Positions 9,607 to 19,374 of a stretch of DNA of 64,000 nt are shown here, piece after piece. Origin of the DNA: Micromonospora carbonacea (GTDB lineage Bacteria; Actinomycetota; Actinomycetes; Mycobacteriales; Micromonosporaceae); contig NZ_JACHMZ010000001.1 in assembly GCF_014205165.1 (NCBI RefSeq), forward strand, positions 1,834,001-1,898,000, read 5' to 3'. The position numbers and the translations under genes are program-made. Within the stretch, counting starts at the first letter, position 1. The number at the start of each line of letters is the position of its first letter. The notes under the pieces were generated by a model, which worked only from the letters and a program-made list of their open reading frames with translations, did no database searches and was not told where the DNA came from.

Positions 9607-10635
9607 ATGGCGTACGACGCGTTGGTGCTGGTCTCCTTCGGTGGCCCCGAGCGGCCCGAGGACGTGCTGCCCTTCCTCCAGAACGTGACGCGGGGCCGGG
9701 GCGTGCCCCCGGAGCGGCTGGCGGAGGTCGCCGAGCACTACCTGCACTTCGGCGGGGTATCCCCGATCAACCAGCAGTGCCGGGACCTGCTCGCGGCGAT
9801 CCGGGCGGACTTCGCCGCGCACGGCGTCGACCTGCCCGTCTACTGGGGCAACCGCAACTGGGATCCGATGCTCGCCGACACCGTGGCGCGGATGCGCGAC
9901 GACGGCGTCACCCGGGCCCTGGCGTTCGTGACCAGCGCGTACGGCGGCTACTCGTCCTGCCGGCAATACCAGGAGGACATCGCCGCCGCCCGGGCCGCCG
10001 TCGGCCCCGACGCCCCGGTGATCGAGAAGCTGCGCCAGTTCTGGGACCATCCCGGCTTCGTCGAGCCGCACGCCGACGCGGTGCGCGCGGCGCTGGGCCA
10101 GCTCGACCCGGCGAAGCGGGCCACCACCCGGCTGGTGTTCACCGCCCACTCGATCCCCACCGCGGCGGCCGCGAACGCCGGCCCGCACGGCGGCCGGTAC
10201 GAGGCGCAACTCGCCGAGACCGCCCGCCTGGTGCACGCGTCCGCCGCGCCCGACCTGCCGTACGACCTGGTGTGGCAGAGCCGGTCGGGCCCGCCGCACG
10301 TGCCGTGGCTGGAGCCGGACGTCAACGACCACCTCGCCGCCCTCGCCGAGGCCGGGACGACCGGCGTGGTGGTGAGCCCGGTCGGGTTCGTCTCGGACCA
10401 CCTGGAGGTGGTCTGGGACCTCGACACCGAGGCGCTGGAGACCGCCAAGCGGCTCGGGCTGGAGTTCGCCCGGGCCGGCACCCCGGGCACCGACCCGCGC
10501 TTCGTGGCGATGGTGCGCGAGCTGGTCGCCGAGCGCACGGAGCCCGGCGGCGAGCGGCTGCGCCGCCGCCTCGGCGCGCTGCCGCTGTGGGACACCTGCC
10601 CCACGGTGTGCTGCGTGCCGGCGCGCCGCCCCTGA
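9607..10635 (+). CDS. hemH: Ferrochelatase (coproporphyrin III type, CpfC/HemH)
   Basis: The protein has 342 residues. The N-terminal [17 protein letters not shown], the catalytic His in FTAHSIP (near residue 182) and [17 protein letters not shown] are ferrochelatase signatures. In actinobacteria this enzyme inserts Fe2+ into coproporphyrin III, giving coproheme in the monoderm heme route. A Cys in [12 protein letters not shown] and a C-terminal cluster DTCPTVCC could supply the ligands of the [2Fe-2S] cluster known from actinobacterial ferrochelatases. The ATG at 9607 is preceded by GGGGAAG and by AAGAAT at 6 nt, so it could be leaderless. The gene follows fabG-fabI, as in mycobacteria. Confidence 0.92.
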   Translation: MAYDALVLVSFGGPERPEDVLPFLQNVTRGRGVPPERLAEVAEHYLHFGGVSPINQQCRDLLAAIRADFAAHGVDLPVYWGNRNWDPMLADTVARMRDDGVTRALAFVTSAYGGYSSCRQYQEDIAAARAAVGPDAPVIEKLRQFWDHPGFVEPHADAVRAALGQLDPAKRATTRLVFTAHSIPTAAAANAGPHGGRYEAQLAETARLVHASAAPDLPYDLVWQSRSGPPHVPWLEPDVNDHLAALAEAGTTGVVVSPVGFVSDHLEVVWDLDTEALETAKRLGLEFARAGTPGTDPRFVAMVRELVAERTEPGGERLRRRLGALPLWDTCPTVCCVPARRP

Positions 10636-10690
10636 CCCCGGGTCCGCCCGGTCCTGCCCCGCCACCCGACACACCCCCTGGGACGACGAG

Positions 10691-11470
10691 ATGCACGAAC
10701 GCAAGCCGGTGCAGAGCTGGCTGACAGACATGGACGGCGTGCTGGTGCACGAGGGCCAGCCGGTGCCCGGCGCGCCGGAGTTCATCAACAAGCTGCGCTC
10801 CTCCGGCAAGCCGTTCCTGATCCTGACCAACAACTCGATCTACACGCCGCGCGACCTCCAGGCCCGGCTGACCCGGATGGGCTTCGAGGTGCCCGAGCAC
10901 GCGCTGTGGACGGCGGCGCTGGCCACCGCCCAGTTCCTCGCCGACCAGCGGCCGGGCGGCACCGCGTACGCGATCGGGGAGGCCGGGCTGACCACCGCCC
11001 TGCACGCCGTCGGGTACGTGCTGACCGACTTCGCCCCGGACTACGTGGTGCTGGGCGAGACCCGCACGTACAGCTTCGAGGCGATCACCAAGGCGGTCCG
11101 CCTGATCAACGACGGGGCCCGGTTCATCTGCACCAACCCGGACGTGACCGGCCCGTCGGTGGAGGGGGCGCTGCCGGCGGCCGGCTCGGTCGCGGCGATG
11201 ATCTCGAAGGCGACCGGGGTCGAGCCGTACTTCGTCGGCAAGCCGAACCCGATGATGATGCGGTCGGCGCTGAACACCATCAACGCCCACTCCGAGTCGA
11301 CCGCGATGATCGGCGACCGGATGGACACCGACGTCCTGTGCGGCCTGGAGGCGGGGCTGGAGACGATCCTCGTGCTGACCGGGATCAGCACCCGCACGGA
11401 GGCCGAGCGGTACCCGTACCGGCCGTCGCGGATCGTCGGCTCGGTGGCGGACCTGATGGACGAGATCTGA
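10691..11470 (+). CDS. HAD-superfamily subfamily IIA phosphatase (NagD-like)
   Basis: The protein has 259 residues. HAD motif I is DMDGVL (near residue 14), motif II is ILTNNS, and motif IV is GDRMDTDV. The cap between motifs II and III has the IIA layout of NagD and p-nitrophenylphosphatases. Such enzymes dephosphorylate sugar or nucleoside monophosphates in the cytoplasm; the substrate here is not predictable. The ATG at 10691 has GGGACGACGAG just upstream. It lies 55 bp after ferrochelatase and could be co-transcribed. It converges on an uncharacterised gene across a short hairpin. Confidence 0.87.
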   Translation: MHERKPVQSWLTDMDGVLVHEGQPVPGAPEFINKLRSSGKPFLILTNNSIYTPRDLQARLTRMGFEVPEHALWTAALATAQFLADQRPGGTAYAIGEAGLTTALHAVGYVLTDFAPDYVVLGETRTYSFEAITKAVRLINDGARFICTNPDVTGPSVEGALPAAGSVAAMISKATGVEPYFVGKPNPMMMRSALNTINAHSESTAMIGDRMDTDVLCGLEAGLETILVLTGISTRTEAERYPYRPSRIVGSVADLMDEI

Positions 11471-11495
11471 CCCCACCCGGGGGCCCGGCGGTCAG
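11467..11495. terminator. Short hairpin between convergent genes
   Basis: CTGACC (11467-11472) pairs with GGTCAG (11490-11495). The TGA of the phosphatase gene lies in the left arm and the stop of the facing gene in the right arm. Confidence 0.35.
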
Positions 11496-12286
11496 GGGCG
11501 CAGCGGGGCGTTGCAGGCGGCGACGAGGGCCTGCCGGCAGGCGGTGGTGAGCGGGCGCAGCGCCGCGTCGCGCTGCTGGGCCTCGTGGTTGTTGACCGCG
11601 CCGCCGGGCGCGCTGTGCCCGGCCAGCGCCAGCACCCGGTCGAGCACGGCGGCGCGGGCGAACAGCCGGCGCGCCCGCGGGTCGAAGCCCGGCGGCAGGT
11701 CGGTGGTGCCGTCGGGGCGGCGCAGCGCCTCCAGCGCCCCGGCCAGCTCGGGCCGCCACTGGGCGACGTCGAGCCGGGTCAGCGCGGCGGTGGTCTCGGC
11801 GAGCGCGGTGGCCAGCTCGGCCTCGGCCTCGGCGGCGCCGGGCGAGCCGAGCGAGGCGGCGGGGGCGTCGGCGGGCAGCGGATAGCACCGCCACAGCACC
11901 GTCTCCCACGTCATCCCCGAGCCGGAGGTGTGCGTGCGGACCTCCGGGATCACCCCGATCGGCCCGGCGACGACCGCCTCGCCGGCGAGCAGCGCGGCGC
12001 CGCTGAACTCGCCCGGCCCGGGCAGCCCCCGGGGGTCGCCCGGCACGGGCAGCACCAGCCGGATCTCGTCCGGCGAGAGCTTCGCCAGGGTGGGCAGCGC
12101 GTCGCGCAGCGGGACGTCGGTCCAGGTGCCGGGGGCGTCGGCGACGAGGTGCTCCTCGTCGCCGGCGATCTCCTCGGCGACCTCGTCGTACGGCACGAGC
12201 CCGGCGCGCCACGCGCGTATCCAGGCAACGAACCGGCTCGACCGGCGCGGCGCGACCTTGACCGCGCCCGTTGCGGGGGAGGACAT
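11492..12286 (-). CDS. Conserved actinobacterial protein of unknown function
   Basis: The protein has 264 residues, is soluble, and has no signal peptide or membrane helix. It is rich in Ala and acidic residues, with the recognisable stretches GTWTDVPLRDALPTLAKLSP, VLPVPGDPRGLPGPGEF and GSGMTWETVLWRCY. I associate similar proteins with DUF3097 neighbours in actinomycetes but cannot name a domain. The ATG at 12284-12286 lacks a Shine-Dalgarno sequence and has TACCCT 7 nt upstream. It is divergent from the DUF3097 gene, so the 209-bp gap holds two facing leaderless-type promoters. Confidence 0.7.
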   Translation of the reverse strand: MSSPATGAVKVAPRRSSRFVAWIRAWRAGLVPYDEVAEEIAGDEEHLVADAPGTWTDVPLRDALPTLAKLSPDEIRLVLPVPGDPRGLPGPGEFSGAALLAGEAVVAGPIGVIPEVRTHTSGSGMTWETVLWRCYPLPADAPAASLGSPGAAEAEAELATALAETTAALTRLDVAQWRPELAGALEALRRPDGTTDLPPGFDPRARRLFARAAVLDRVLALAGHSAPGGAVNNHEAQQRDAALRPLTTACRQALVAACNAPLRP

Positions 12287-12293
12287 GCAAGAG

Positions 12294-12299
12294 AGGGTA
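12294..12299 (-). promoter_or_regulatory. -10 box of a probable leaderless promoter (264-residue protein)
   Basis: TACCCT on the minus strand ends 7 nt before the ATG at 12286. Confidence 0.45.
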
Positions 12300-12482
12300 C
12301 GTGGTGCGCACCGTCCGTGTCTCGACTGCCGCTCGCCCGGCGTCGGCTGGCCCCGCCTACCCCCTACCGCCCGACCCGTCCTGCCGCCGTCGGGTCCGTC
12401 CGGTTCCGCTGCCCACCGCCATGGTCGGCGCGCCCCGCTGCATGATCGGCGCGGCTGCCGCGCCGCCGGGCGCGGCGGGGGC

Positions 12483-12488
12483 TAGCGT
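12483..12488 (+). promoter_or_regulatory. -10 box of a probable leaderless promoter (DUF3097 gene)
   Basis: TAGCGT lies 7 nt before the ATG at 12496, with no Shine-Dalgarno sequence. Confidence 0.55.
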
Positions 12489-12495
12489 GGCGGGC

Positions 12496-13311
12496 ATGGT
12501 GGGGCGCTACGGCGAGGACGTGTTGGCGGGCGACTGGCGGCGGCGCAGGGTCGTCCCCGAGGTGGACGCGGAGGCCGACCTCGTGGTCGAGGACGCGGAC
12601 TCCGGGTTCTGCGGCGCGGTGGTCGGCTTCGAGTCCGGCGCGGTGGTGCTGGAGGACCGGCACGGCCGGCGGCGCAACTTCCCGCTGCTGCCGGCCGCGT
12701 TCCTGCTCGACGGGCAGCCGGTGACGCTGCGCCGCCCGGCCCGGTCGCCGGTGCCGGCCGCCCGGCGGCGCACCGCGTCGGGCTCGGTCGCCGTCGACGG
12801 CGTGCGGGCGCAGGTCGCCAAGGCCAGCCGGATCTGGGTCGAGGGCGTGCACGACGCCGCCCTGGTGGAGCGGATCTGGGGCGACGACCTGCGGATCGAG
12901 GGCGTGGTGGTGGAGCCGCTGGACGGCATCGACGACCTGGGGTCGCGGGTCCGCGACTTCGGGCCGGGGCCCACCCGGCGGCTCGGGGTGCTCGTCGACC
13001 ACCTGGTGCCCGGCTCCAAGGAGAGCCGGATCGTGGCCCGGGTGACGTCCGCGCACGTGCTGGTCACCGGGCACCCCTACGTCGACGTGTGGCAGGCGGT
13101 GAAGCCGGCCGCGCTGGGCATCGCGGCGTGGCCGGTGGTGCCGCCGGGGCGGCCGTGGAAGGAGGGCGTCTGCGCCGCCCTCGGGGTGGCGTCGCCGGCC
13201 GAGATGTGGCGGCGCGTCCTGTCCCGGGTGGACAGCTTCGCCGACGTGGAGACCCCGCTGATCAACGCGATGGAACGCCTGATCGACTTCGTCACCGAAC
13301 CGTCGGCCTGA
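12496..13311 (+). CDS. DUF3097-domain protein
   Basis: The protein has 271 residues. It matches the actinobacterial DUF3097 family along its length, with landmarks MVGRYGEDVL at the start and SRIWVEGVHDAALVERIWGD and LGVLVDHLVPGSKESRI in the middle. The VEGVHDA and LVDHLVPGSKE stretches recall the TOPRIM fold (an acidic pair after a short loop), as found in nucleases and primases, but activity is unproven. The ATG at 12496 is supported by a TAGCGT box 7 nt upstream; a GTG at 12487 would overlap that box. No membrane segment is present. Confidence 0.82.
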   Translation: MVGRYGEDVLAGDWRRRRVVPEVDAEADLVVEDADSGFCGAVVGFESGAVVLEDRHGRRRNFPLLPAAFLLDGQPVTLRRPARSPVPAARRRTASGSVAVDGVRAQVAKASRIWVEGVHDAALVERIWGDDLRIEGVVVEPLDGIDDLGSRVRDFGPGPTRRLGVLVDHLVPGSKESRIVARVTSAHVLVTGHPYVDVWQAVKPAALGIAAWPVVPPGRPWKEGVCAALGVASPAEMWRRVLSRVDSFADVETPLINAMERLIDFVTEPSA

Positions 13312-13334
13312 GGCCGGGCCACCGGCCCCTCGGC
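13309..13334 (+). terminator. Probable terminator hairpin after the DUF3097 gene
   Basis: GAGGCCGG and CCGGCCCCTC just after the TGA can fold into a stem of about eight pairs with a four-base loop and one bulge. Confidence 0.35.
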
Positions 13335-13380
13335 CTGAGCCCGCCCGTCGGCCGGGGCGGGCCCGGGCCGGTGCGCCGGG

Positions 13381-14700
13381 TCAGGGCTCCTCGTCGGGGG
13401 TGCGGGTGAGCAGGAACGTGGCCACGTCGAGGGCGACCGGCCGGCCCGCGTCGTCGCGGACCACGGTGAGCAGCTCGCCGTCCTGCTCCCCCGAGCGGCC
13501 CCGCCAGCGGTCCGGCCCGTCCGGAGTGAACCGCAGCACCGGCTCGTTCTCCGGCGGGCTGGCCCACAGGTCACCGGTGGCCGGGTCGGCGCGGAACTCG
13601 AACTCCCCGCCCATCCACCACCAGCGGCCGGTCAGCTCCGCCACGTCGGCCGGGGGCGGGGCGTCGGCCGGCAGCCACGGCGCGACGGGCTCGGGCAGCG
13701 CGTCCAGCACGGTGCCGAGCACCTCCCGGGCGAGCGCGCCGAGGTGGCCGACGCGCAGCCCGTACGAGTTGGCGAAGCCGACCACGGCGGTGCGGGCGGG
13801 CCGGTGCACGGCGAGCGTGGCGACGTAGCCGGGCATGGAGCCGCCGTGCCCGACGTGCACCCGCTCGCCCACCCGGTACAGCTCCAGCCCGAGGCCGTGC
13901 CCGCTGGTCCAGCCCTGCGGGTCGCTCATCGTCACCGTCGCGCACATCTCGGTCAGCGTGTCCGGGTGCAGCAGCGTCGGGTCGGGGTCGGCCAGGAACG
14001 CCGCCCAGCGGCCGAGGTCGGTGACGGTGGACCAGAGCTGCCCGGCCGGCGCCATCGCCCCGGTGTCGGTGCGCGGCTCCTCGCGCAGCGTGTCGTGCCA
14101 CGGGTGCACCACGTACCCCCGGGCGAACGGCTCGACGGGGTCGTAGGTGGTGCGGGTCATGCCCAGCGGCTCCAGCAGCCGCTGCCGCAGCAGGTCGCGC
14201 CAGGGCGTGCCGGTGACCGCCTCCAGCGCGCCGCCGAGCAGCCCGTACGCCAGGTTGGAGTAGTGGTAGACCCGGTGCGGCGGGTACGCGATCTTGTGCC
14301 CGTCCACCCCGGCCAGCACGGCCGCCAGGTCGCCGACGTCGACCCGTTCCCACCATGCCCCGTCGGGCTCGCGTTGCAGGCCGCTGGCGTGGCCGAGGAG
14401 CTGGCGCAGGGTGAGCCGGCCGACGCCGGTGCCCGGCAGGTGCCGCTCCAGGGGGTCGTCGAGGGCGAGCGCGCCGGCGTCGCGCTGCTGCATGATCAGC
14501 ACGGCGGTCATGGTCTTGGTGATCGAGCCGAGCCGGTACTGCCGGTCGGCGTCGGGGCGGGGCCGCTCCCCGGCGGCGGCGAGGTGGGCCAGTTCGCCGT
14601 CGCGCACCACGCCGAGCACGAGCGAGGGGGCGCGCCCCTCGGACTGGGCGCGGGCGACCCGGGCGTCGACGCGGCGGGCGGTCTCCGGTGGCAGCGACAC
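13381..14700 (-). CDS. Serine hydrolase of the beta-lactamase / class C esterase family
   Basis: The protein has 439 residues. The active-site SxxK is SITK (about residue 58), the second motif is YSN (in YHYSNLAYG) and the KTG-equivalent is HGG in HVGHGGSMPGY, so the catalytic set of the beta-lactamase superfamily is complete. No signal peptide is seen, so it probably acts in the cytoplasm as an esterase or peptidase rather than as a resistance enzyme. A C-terminal domain of about 120 residues resembles the lipocalin-like tail of such hydrolases. The GTG at 14698-14700 has GGAGG at good spacing. It is divergent from nfeD. Confidence 0.85.
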   Translation of the reverse strand: MSLPPETARRVDARVARAQSEGRAPSLVLGVVRDGELAHLAAAGERPRPDADRQYRLGSITKTMTAVLIMQQRDAGALALDDPLERHLPGTGVGRLTLRQLLGHASGLQREPDGAWWERVDVGDLAAVLAGVDGHKIAYPPHRVYHYSNLAYGLLGGALEAVTGTPWRDLLRQRLLEPLGMTRTTYDPVEPFARGYVVHPWHDTLREEPRTDTGAMAPAGQLWSTVTDLGRWAAFLADPDPTLLHPDTLTEMCATVTMSDPQGWTSGHGLGLELYRVGERVHVGHGGSMPGYVATLAVHRPARTAVVGFANSYGLRVGHLGALAREVLGTVLDALPEPVAPWLPADAPPPADVAELTGRWWWMGGEFEFRADPATGDLWASPPENEPVLRFTPDGPDRWRGRSGEQDGELLTVVRDDAGRPVALDVATFLLTRTPDEEP

Positions 14701-14812
14701 GTGTTCCTCCAGCTCTCGGGGTGGTTCCGCCGGGGCCTCGCGGGGGTGGTCCCGCCGAGCCTACTGATCTTGCCGAGGGGCCGCGCGTGCTTTGACGTGT
14801 CACCCTTGGGGG

Positions 14813-15283
14813 GTGGACGCGGTGTTCTGGGTCGTACTGGGCGTGGTGTTGGCGGTCGCCGAGATCTTCACGACGACGCTGTTTCTGATCATGTTCGCGG
14901 TCGGCGCGTTCGCCGCCGCGGGCGCGGCGGCCCTGGGCGCCCCGACCGCCGTGCAGGCTGTGGTCTTCGCGGTGGTGTCCGCGCTCACGGTGGCCGTGGC
15001 GCGGCCGGCGATCCGCCGGCACGCCCGCTCCACGTCCGACGGCGTCGAGCCGATCGGCCTGGCGGCGATCGAGGGCTCCACCGCGCTGGTGCTCGAACAG
15101 GTCGACACCGAGCAGGGCCTCGTCAAGATCGACGGCGAGCTGTGGAGCGCCCGGTCGTACGACGCGACGCAGAGCTTCGCCCCCGGCCGGCGGGTACGGG
15201 TGATCAAGGTCCAGGGCGCGACGGCCCTGGTGTGGGATGACGACGTTTCCACCTCGGGCGAGCTGCCCGAAGCGAGAGGGTGA
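14813..15283 (+). CDS. NfeD-family membrane protein
   Basis: The protein has 156 residues. Three hydrophobic segments (about residues 1-22, 27-45 and 48-62) are followed by a C-terminal OB-fold NfeD domain (GSTALVLEQVDTEQGLVKIDG and RVRVIKVQGATALV, each quoted in part). NfeD proteins pair with SPFH/stomatin proteins, and here the partner follows directly. The GTG at 14813 gives the compact N-terminus usual for short NfeD proteins; the TTG at 14792 is less likely. The pair is thought to organise membrane microdomains and assist membrane-protein quality control. Confidence 0.85.
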   Translation: MDAVFWVVLGVVLAVAEIFTTTLFLIMFAVGAFAAAGAAALGAPTAVQAVVFAVVSALTVAVARPAIRRHARSTSDGVEPIGLAAIEGSTALVLEQVDTEQGLVKIDGELWSARSYDATQSFAPGRRVRVIKVQGATALVWDDDVSTSGELPEARG

Positions 15284-15288
15284 AGGGT

Positions 15289-16395
15289 ATGGAGTTTGTG
15301 TCGGTGCTGTTGATCGCCGTGGCGTTGATCGCCATGGTGACCCTGATCAAGGCGGTGCGGATCGTGCCGCAGCAGCGCCAGGACGTGGTGGAGCGGCTCG
15401 GCAGGTACAAGCGCACCCTCAACCCGGGTCTGAACCTGCTGGTGCCGTTCATCGACGCCGTGCGCACCAAGGTCGACATGCGGGAGCAGGTGGTCAGCTT
15501 CCCGCCGCAGCCGGTGATCACCTCCGACAACCTGGTGGTCTCGATCGACACGGTGCTCTACTTCAAGGTCGTCGACTCGGTCCGGGCCACGTACGAGATC
15601 TCGAACTTCCTCCAGGCCATCGAGCAGCTCACCGTCACCACGCTGCGTAACGTGATCGGCTCGCTGGACCTGGAGCGGGCGCTGACCAGCCGGGAGGAGA
15701 TCAACCGGCACCTGTCGGGCGTGCTGGACGAGACGACCGGCCGGTGGGGCATCAAGGTCACCCGGGTGGAGATCAAGGCGATCGAGCCGCCGCCGAGCAT
15801 CCGCGACTCGATGGAGAAGCAGATGCGCGCCGAGCGGGACCGCCGGGCGGCGATCCTGAACGCCGAGGGGCACAAGCAGTCGCAGATCCTCACGGCCGAG
15901 GGCGAGAAGCAGGCGGCGGTCCTGCGCGCCGACGGTGACCGGCAGGCCCGCATCCTCCAGGCGGAGGGCCAGGCGAAGGCGATCCGCACGGTCTTCGACG
16001 CGATCCACCAGGCCAACCCGAGCCAGAAGGTGCTCGCCTACCAATACCTCCAGGCCCTCCCGCAGATCGCCAACGGCACGGCGAACAAGGTCTGGATCGT
16101 CCCGGCCGAGCTGACCAAGGCCCTGGAGGGGATGGGCGGCGCGCTGGGCGGGCTGAGCCAGATGGTCGGCGACGCGCCGTCACCGGAGGCCGCCGACGGG
16201 GCGAGCGCCGTGGAGCGCGAGGCCGCCGAGGCCGCGCAGGCGGCGGCCGCCGCCGCCCGGCAGATCCACGACGAGGTACGCGTCGCCGAGGCGCAGGCCA
16301 CCGGCGGCACCGCCCCGCAGGGCCTGCCGGCCCCGGAGCCGGTCTCCCCGGCCAGCCTGCTGACCGACCCGGCCGACCAGCGCGAGCGGGGCTGA
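15289..16395 (+). CDS. SPFH/band-7 (stomatin-like) protein
   Basis: The protein has 368 residues. One N-terminal helix (EFVSVLLIAVALIAMVTL) is followed by the band-7 domain (VPQQRQDVVERLGRYKRTL, VVSIDTVLYFKV). A long coiled coil comes next (about residues 170-235, with AEGEKQAAVLRADGDRQAR), then an Ala/Pro-rich tail. It belongs to the paraslipin type found with NfeD. The ATG at 15289 is chosen because GAGAGGG at 15274-15280 is well spaced. A GTG at 15280 that overlaps the nfeD stop (GTGA) would add three residues. The two genes are in either case coupled. Confidence 0.88.
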   Translation: MEFVSVLLIAVALIAMVTLIKAVRIVPQQRQDVVERLGRYKRTLNPGLNLLVPFIDAVRTKVDMREQVVSFPPQPVITSDNLVVSIDTVLYFKVVDSVRATYEISNFLQAIEQLTVTTLRNVIGSLDLERALTSREEINRHLSGVLDETTGRWGIKVTRVEIKAIEPPPSIRDSMEKQMRAERDRRAAILNAEGHKQSQILTAEGEKQAAVLRADGDRQARILQAEGQAKAIRTVFDAIHQANPSQKVLAYQYLQALPQIANGTANKVWIVPAELTKALEGMGGALGGLSQMVGDAPSPEAADGASAVEREAAEAAQAAAAAARQIHDEVRVAEAQATGGTAPQGLPAPEPVSPASLLTDPADQRERG

Positions 16396-16553
16396 CCTCC
16401 GGCGGTCGCCGCGCCCACCCGGCGGGCGAAAAGCGAATAATCCTCATGCGGCGCTCCGGTGCCTGACACGATCGGTCCGACAGGACGGGTCGTGACCAGG
16501 ACCGGGGCGCCGCGGCGCGTCCCGCCCCGCCGACGAGCGCAGCGAGGTGTCGC

Positions 16554-17378
16554 ATGAAGGATCCGCTGGACAAGTTCCTCTCCCCGCCGCCGGTGCCCGG
16601 CGCGCACGATCCCGCCGGCCCGCTCGGCACCCGCCGCACCGGCGGCGGGTTCGGCGTGCTGCCGTTCGTCACCGAGCCGGGACCGGCCGCCCCCGCCACC
16701 AACGCCACCTGGGCCTGGTCGCTGCGCCGCTTCGGTCGCGCGTCGGTCTGGCTCCTGCCGGCGTACGCGCTGCTCTACGGCGCCGTCGCGCTGGCCAGCG
16801 ACGGCGGCGTCGGCAACGACCCGTACCCGGCCGACGGGGGGCAGCTCTACCTCGTCGGCTGGGTCGCCGCCGTCTGGCTCGGCCTGCTGGCCCTGCTGGC
16901 CCTGACCGGGCTGCTCGCCGCCACCCGCAGCCGCCGGGTGGCCGCCGTGGGCCTGCTGGCCAGCATCGCCGGCATCGTGCTCATGCTGCCCTTCGCCGGG
17001 CTGGCCGAGCAGGCCCCCGTCTTCGGCACCACCGCCCGCACCCTGGTCCTGGTCGGGGCCACCTGCTACACGGTCGGGTGGTTCCTCACCGGGTGGGCGG
17101 TGGCCCGCTCGGGCATGTTCAGCCTCGGCGACGGCACGATGATGATGATCGCCGCCCCGCTGCTGGGCATCGGCGGCGCGCTGGTCGGCTCGGTGCAGAC
17201 CTTCGGGGCGGTCTTCGTGCTGGTCGCGGGGATCGGGATCGGCTACCGGTCCGGCCGCCTCGTGCCCGCCGCCATCGCCCGGGACGCGGCCAGCGCCAGC
17301 GTCGCGACCGCCACCGGCCCGGCCGGCGGCCCGGCCCCCGGCGCCGGGTCGGCCGGCGGCCCGCTCGCCGCCGGCTGA
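16554..17378 (+). CDS. Uncharacterised membrane protein, about six helices
   Basis: The protein has 274 residues. A cytoplasmic Pro/Gly-rich N-terminus of about 60 residues is followed by about six transmembrane segments from residue 63 to 235. They form a regular pattern of small residues (GLLALLALTGLLAAT, GIVLMLPFAGL). The C-terminus is Ala/Gly/Pro-rich. No domain is recognised; membership in a transporter or anchor family cannot be excluded. The ATG at 16554 follows GCGAGGTGTCGC. It lies 158 bp after the SPFH gene on the same strand but has its own upstream space. Confidence 0.7.
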   Translation: MKDPLDKFLSPPPVPGAHDPAGPLGTRRTGGGFGVLPFVTEPGPAAPATNATWAWSLRRFGRASVWLLPAYALLYGAVALASDGGVGNDPYPADGGQLYLVGWVAAVWLGLLALLALTGLLAATRSRRVAAVGLLASIAGIVLMLPFAGLAEQAPVFGTTARTLVLVGATCYTVGWFLTGWAVARSGMFSLGDGTMMMIAAPLLGIGGALVGSVQTFGAVFVLVAGIGIGYRSGRLVPAAIARDAASASVATATGPAGGPAPGAGSAGGPLAAG

Positions 17379-17397
17379 CCGGTCGTCGGCTGCCGGG

Positions 17398-19176
<1,779 letters not shown>

Positions 19177-19199
19177 TCACCTGCCGGCAACCCGATTCA

Positions 19200-19228
19200 T
19201 TGTTAGCGCTAACATTGTCGGAAGTCAA
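19200..19228 (-). promoter_or_regulatory. Promoter with overlapping LacI-family operator for the alpha-galactosidase gene
   Basis: On the minus strand TTGACT (19223-19228) and TAACAA (19200-19205) are separated by exactly 17 bp, a good housekeeping promoter. The perfect 14-bp palindrome TGTTAGCGCTAACA (19201-19214), with the central CG of LacI-family operators, covers the -10 box and half the spacer. A bound repressor would block RNA polymerase. The regulator is not adjacent; a LacI gene 44 kb away in this window is one candidate. Confidence 0.75.
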
Positions 19229-19374
19229 TCTGTCGAGCCGCTCGGGCCGGAGTCGGACAGGGGCGTCGAGCAGGGGCGATGCGCGCCCAGAACGCCGGCG
19301 TCCGCCGGTGAAATAGCCGACAACCCGCCGCCGGGGGTGGTCGGATCGCGGCTTTCGTGGCAACCCTTGGCTGC

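Noticed and set aside
13381..14700. Beta-lactamase resistance gene
   Set aside because: SxxK, YxN and HGG motifs fit the superfamily, but there is no signal peptide and the C-terminal domain is that of esterase-like members.
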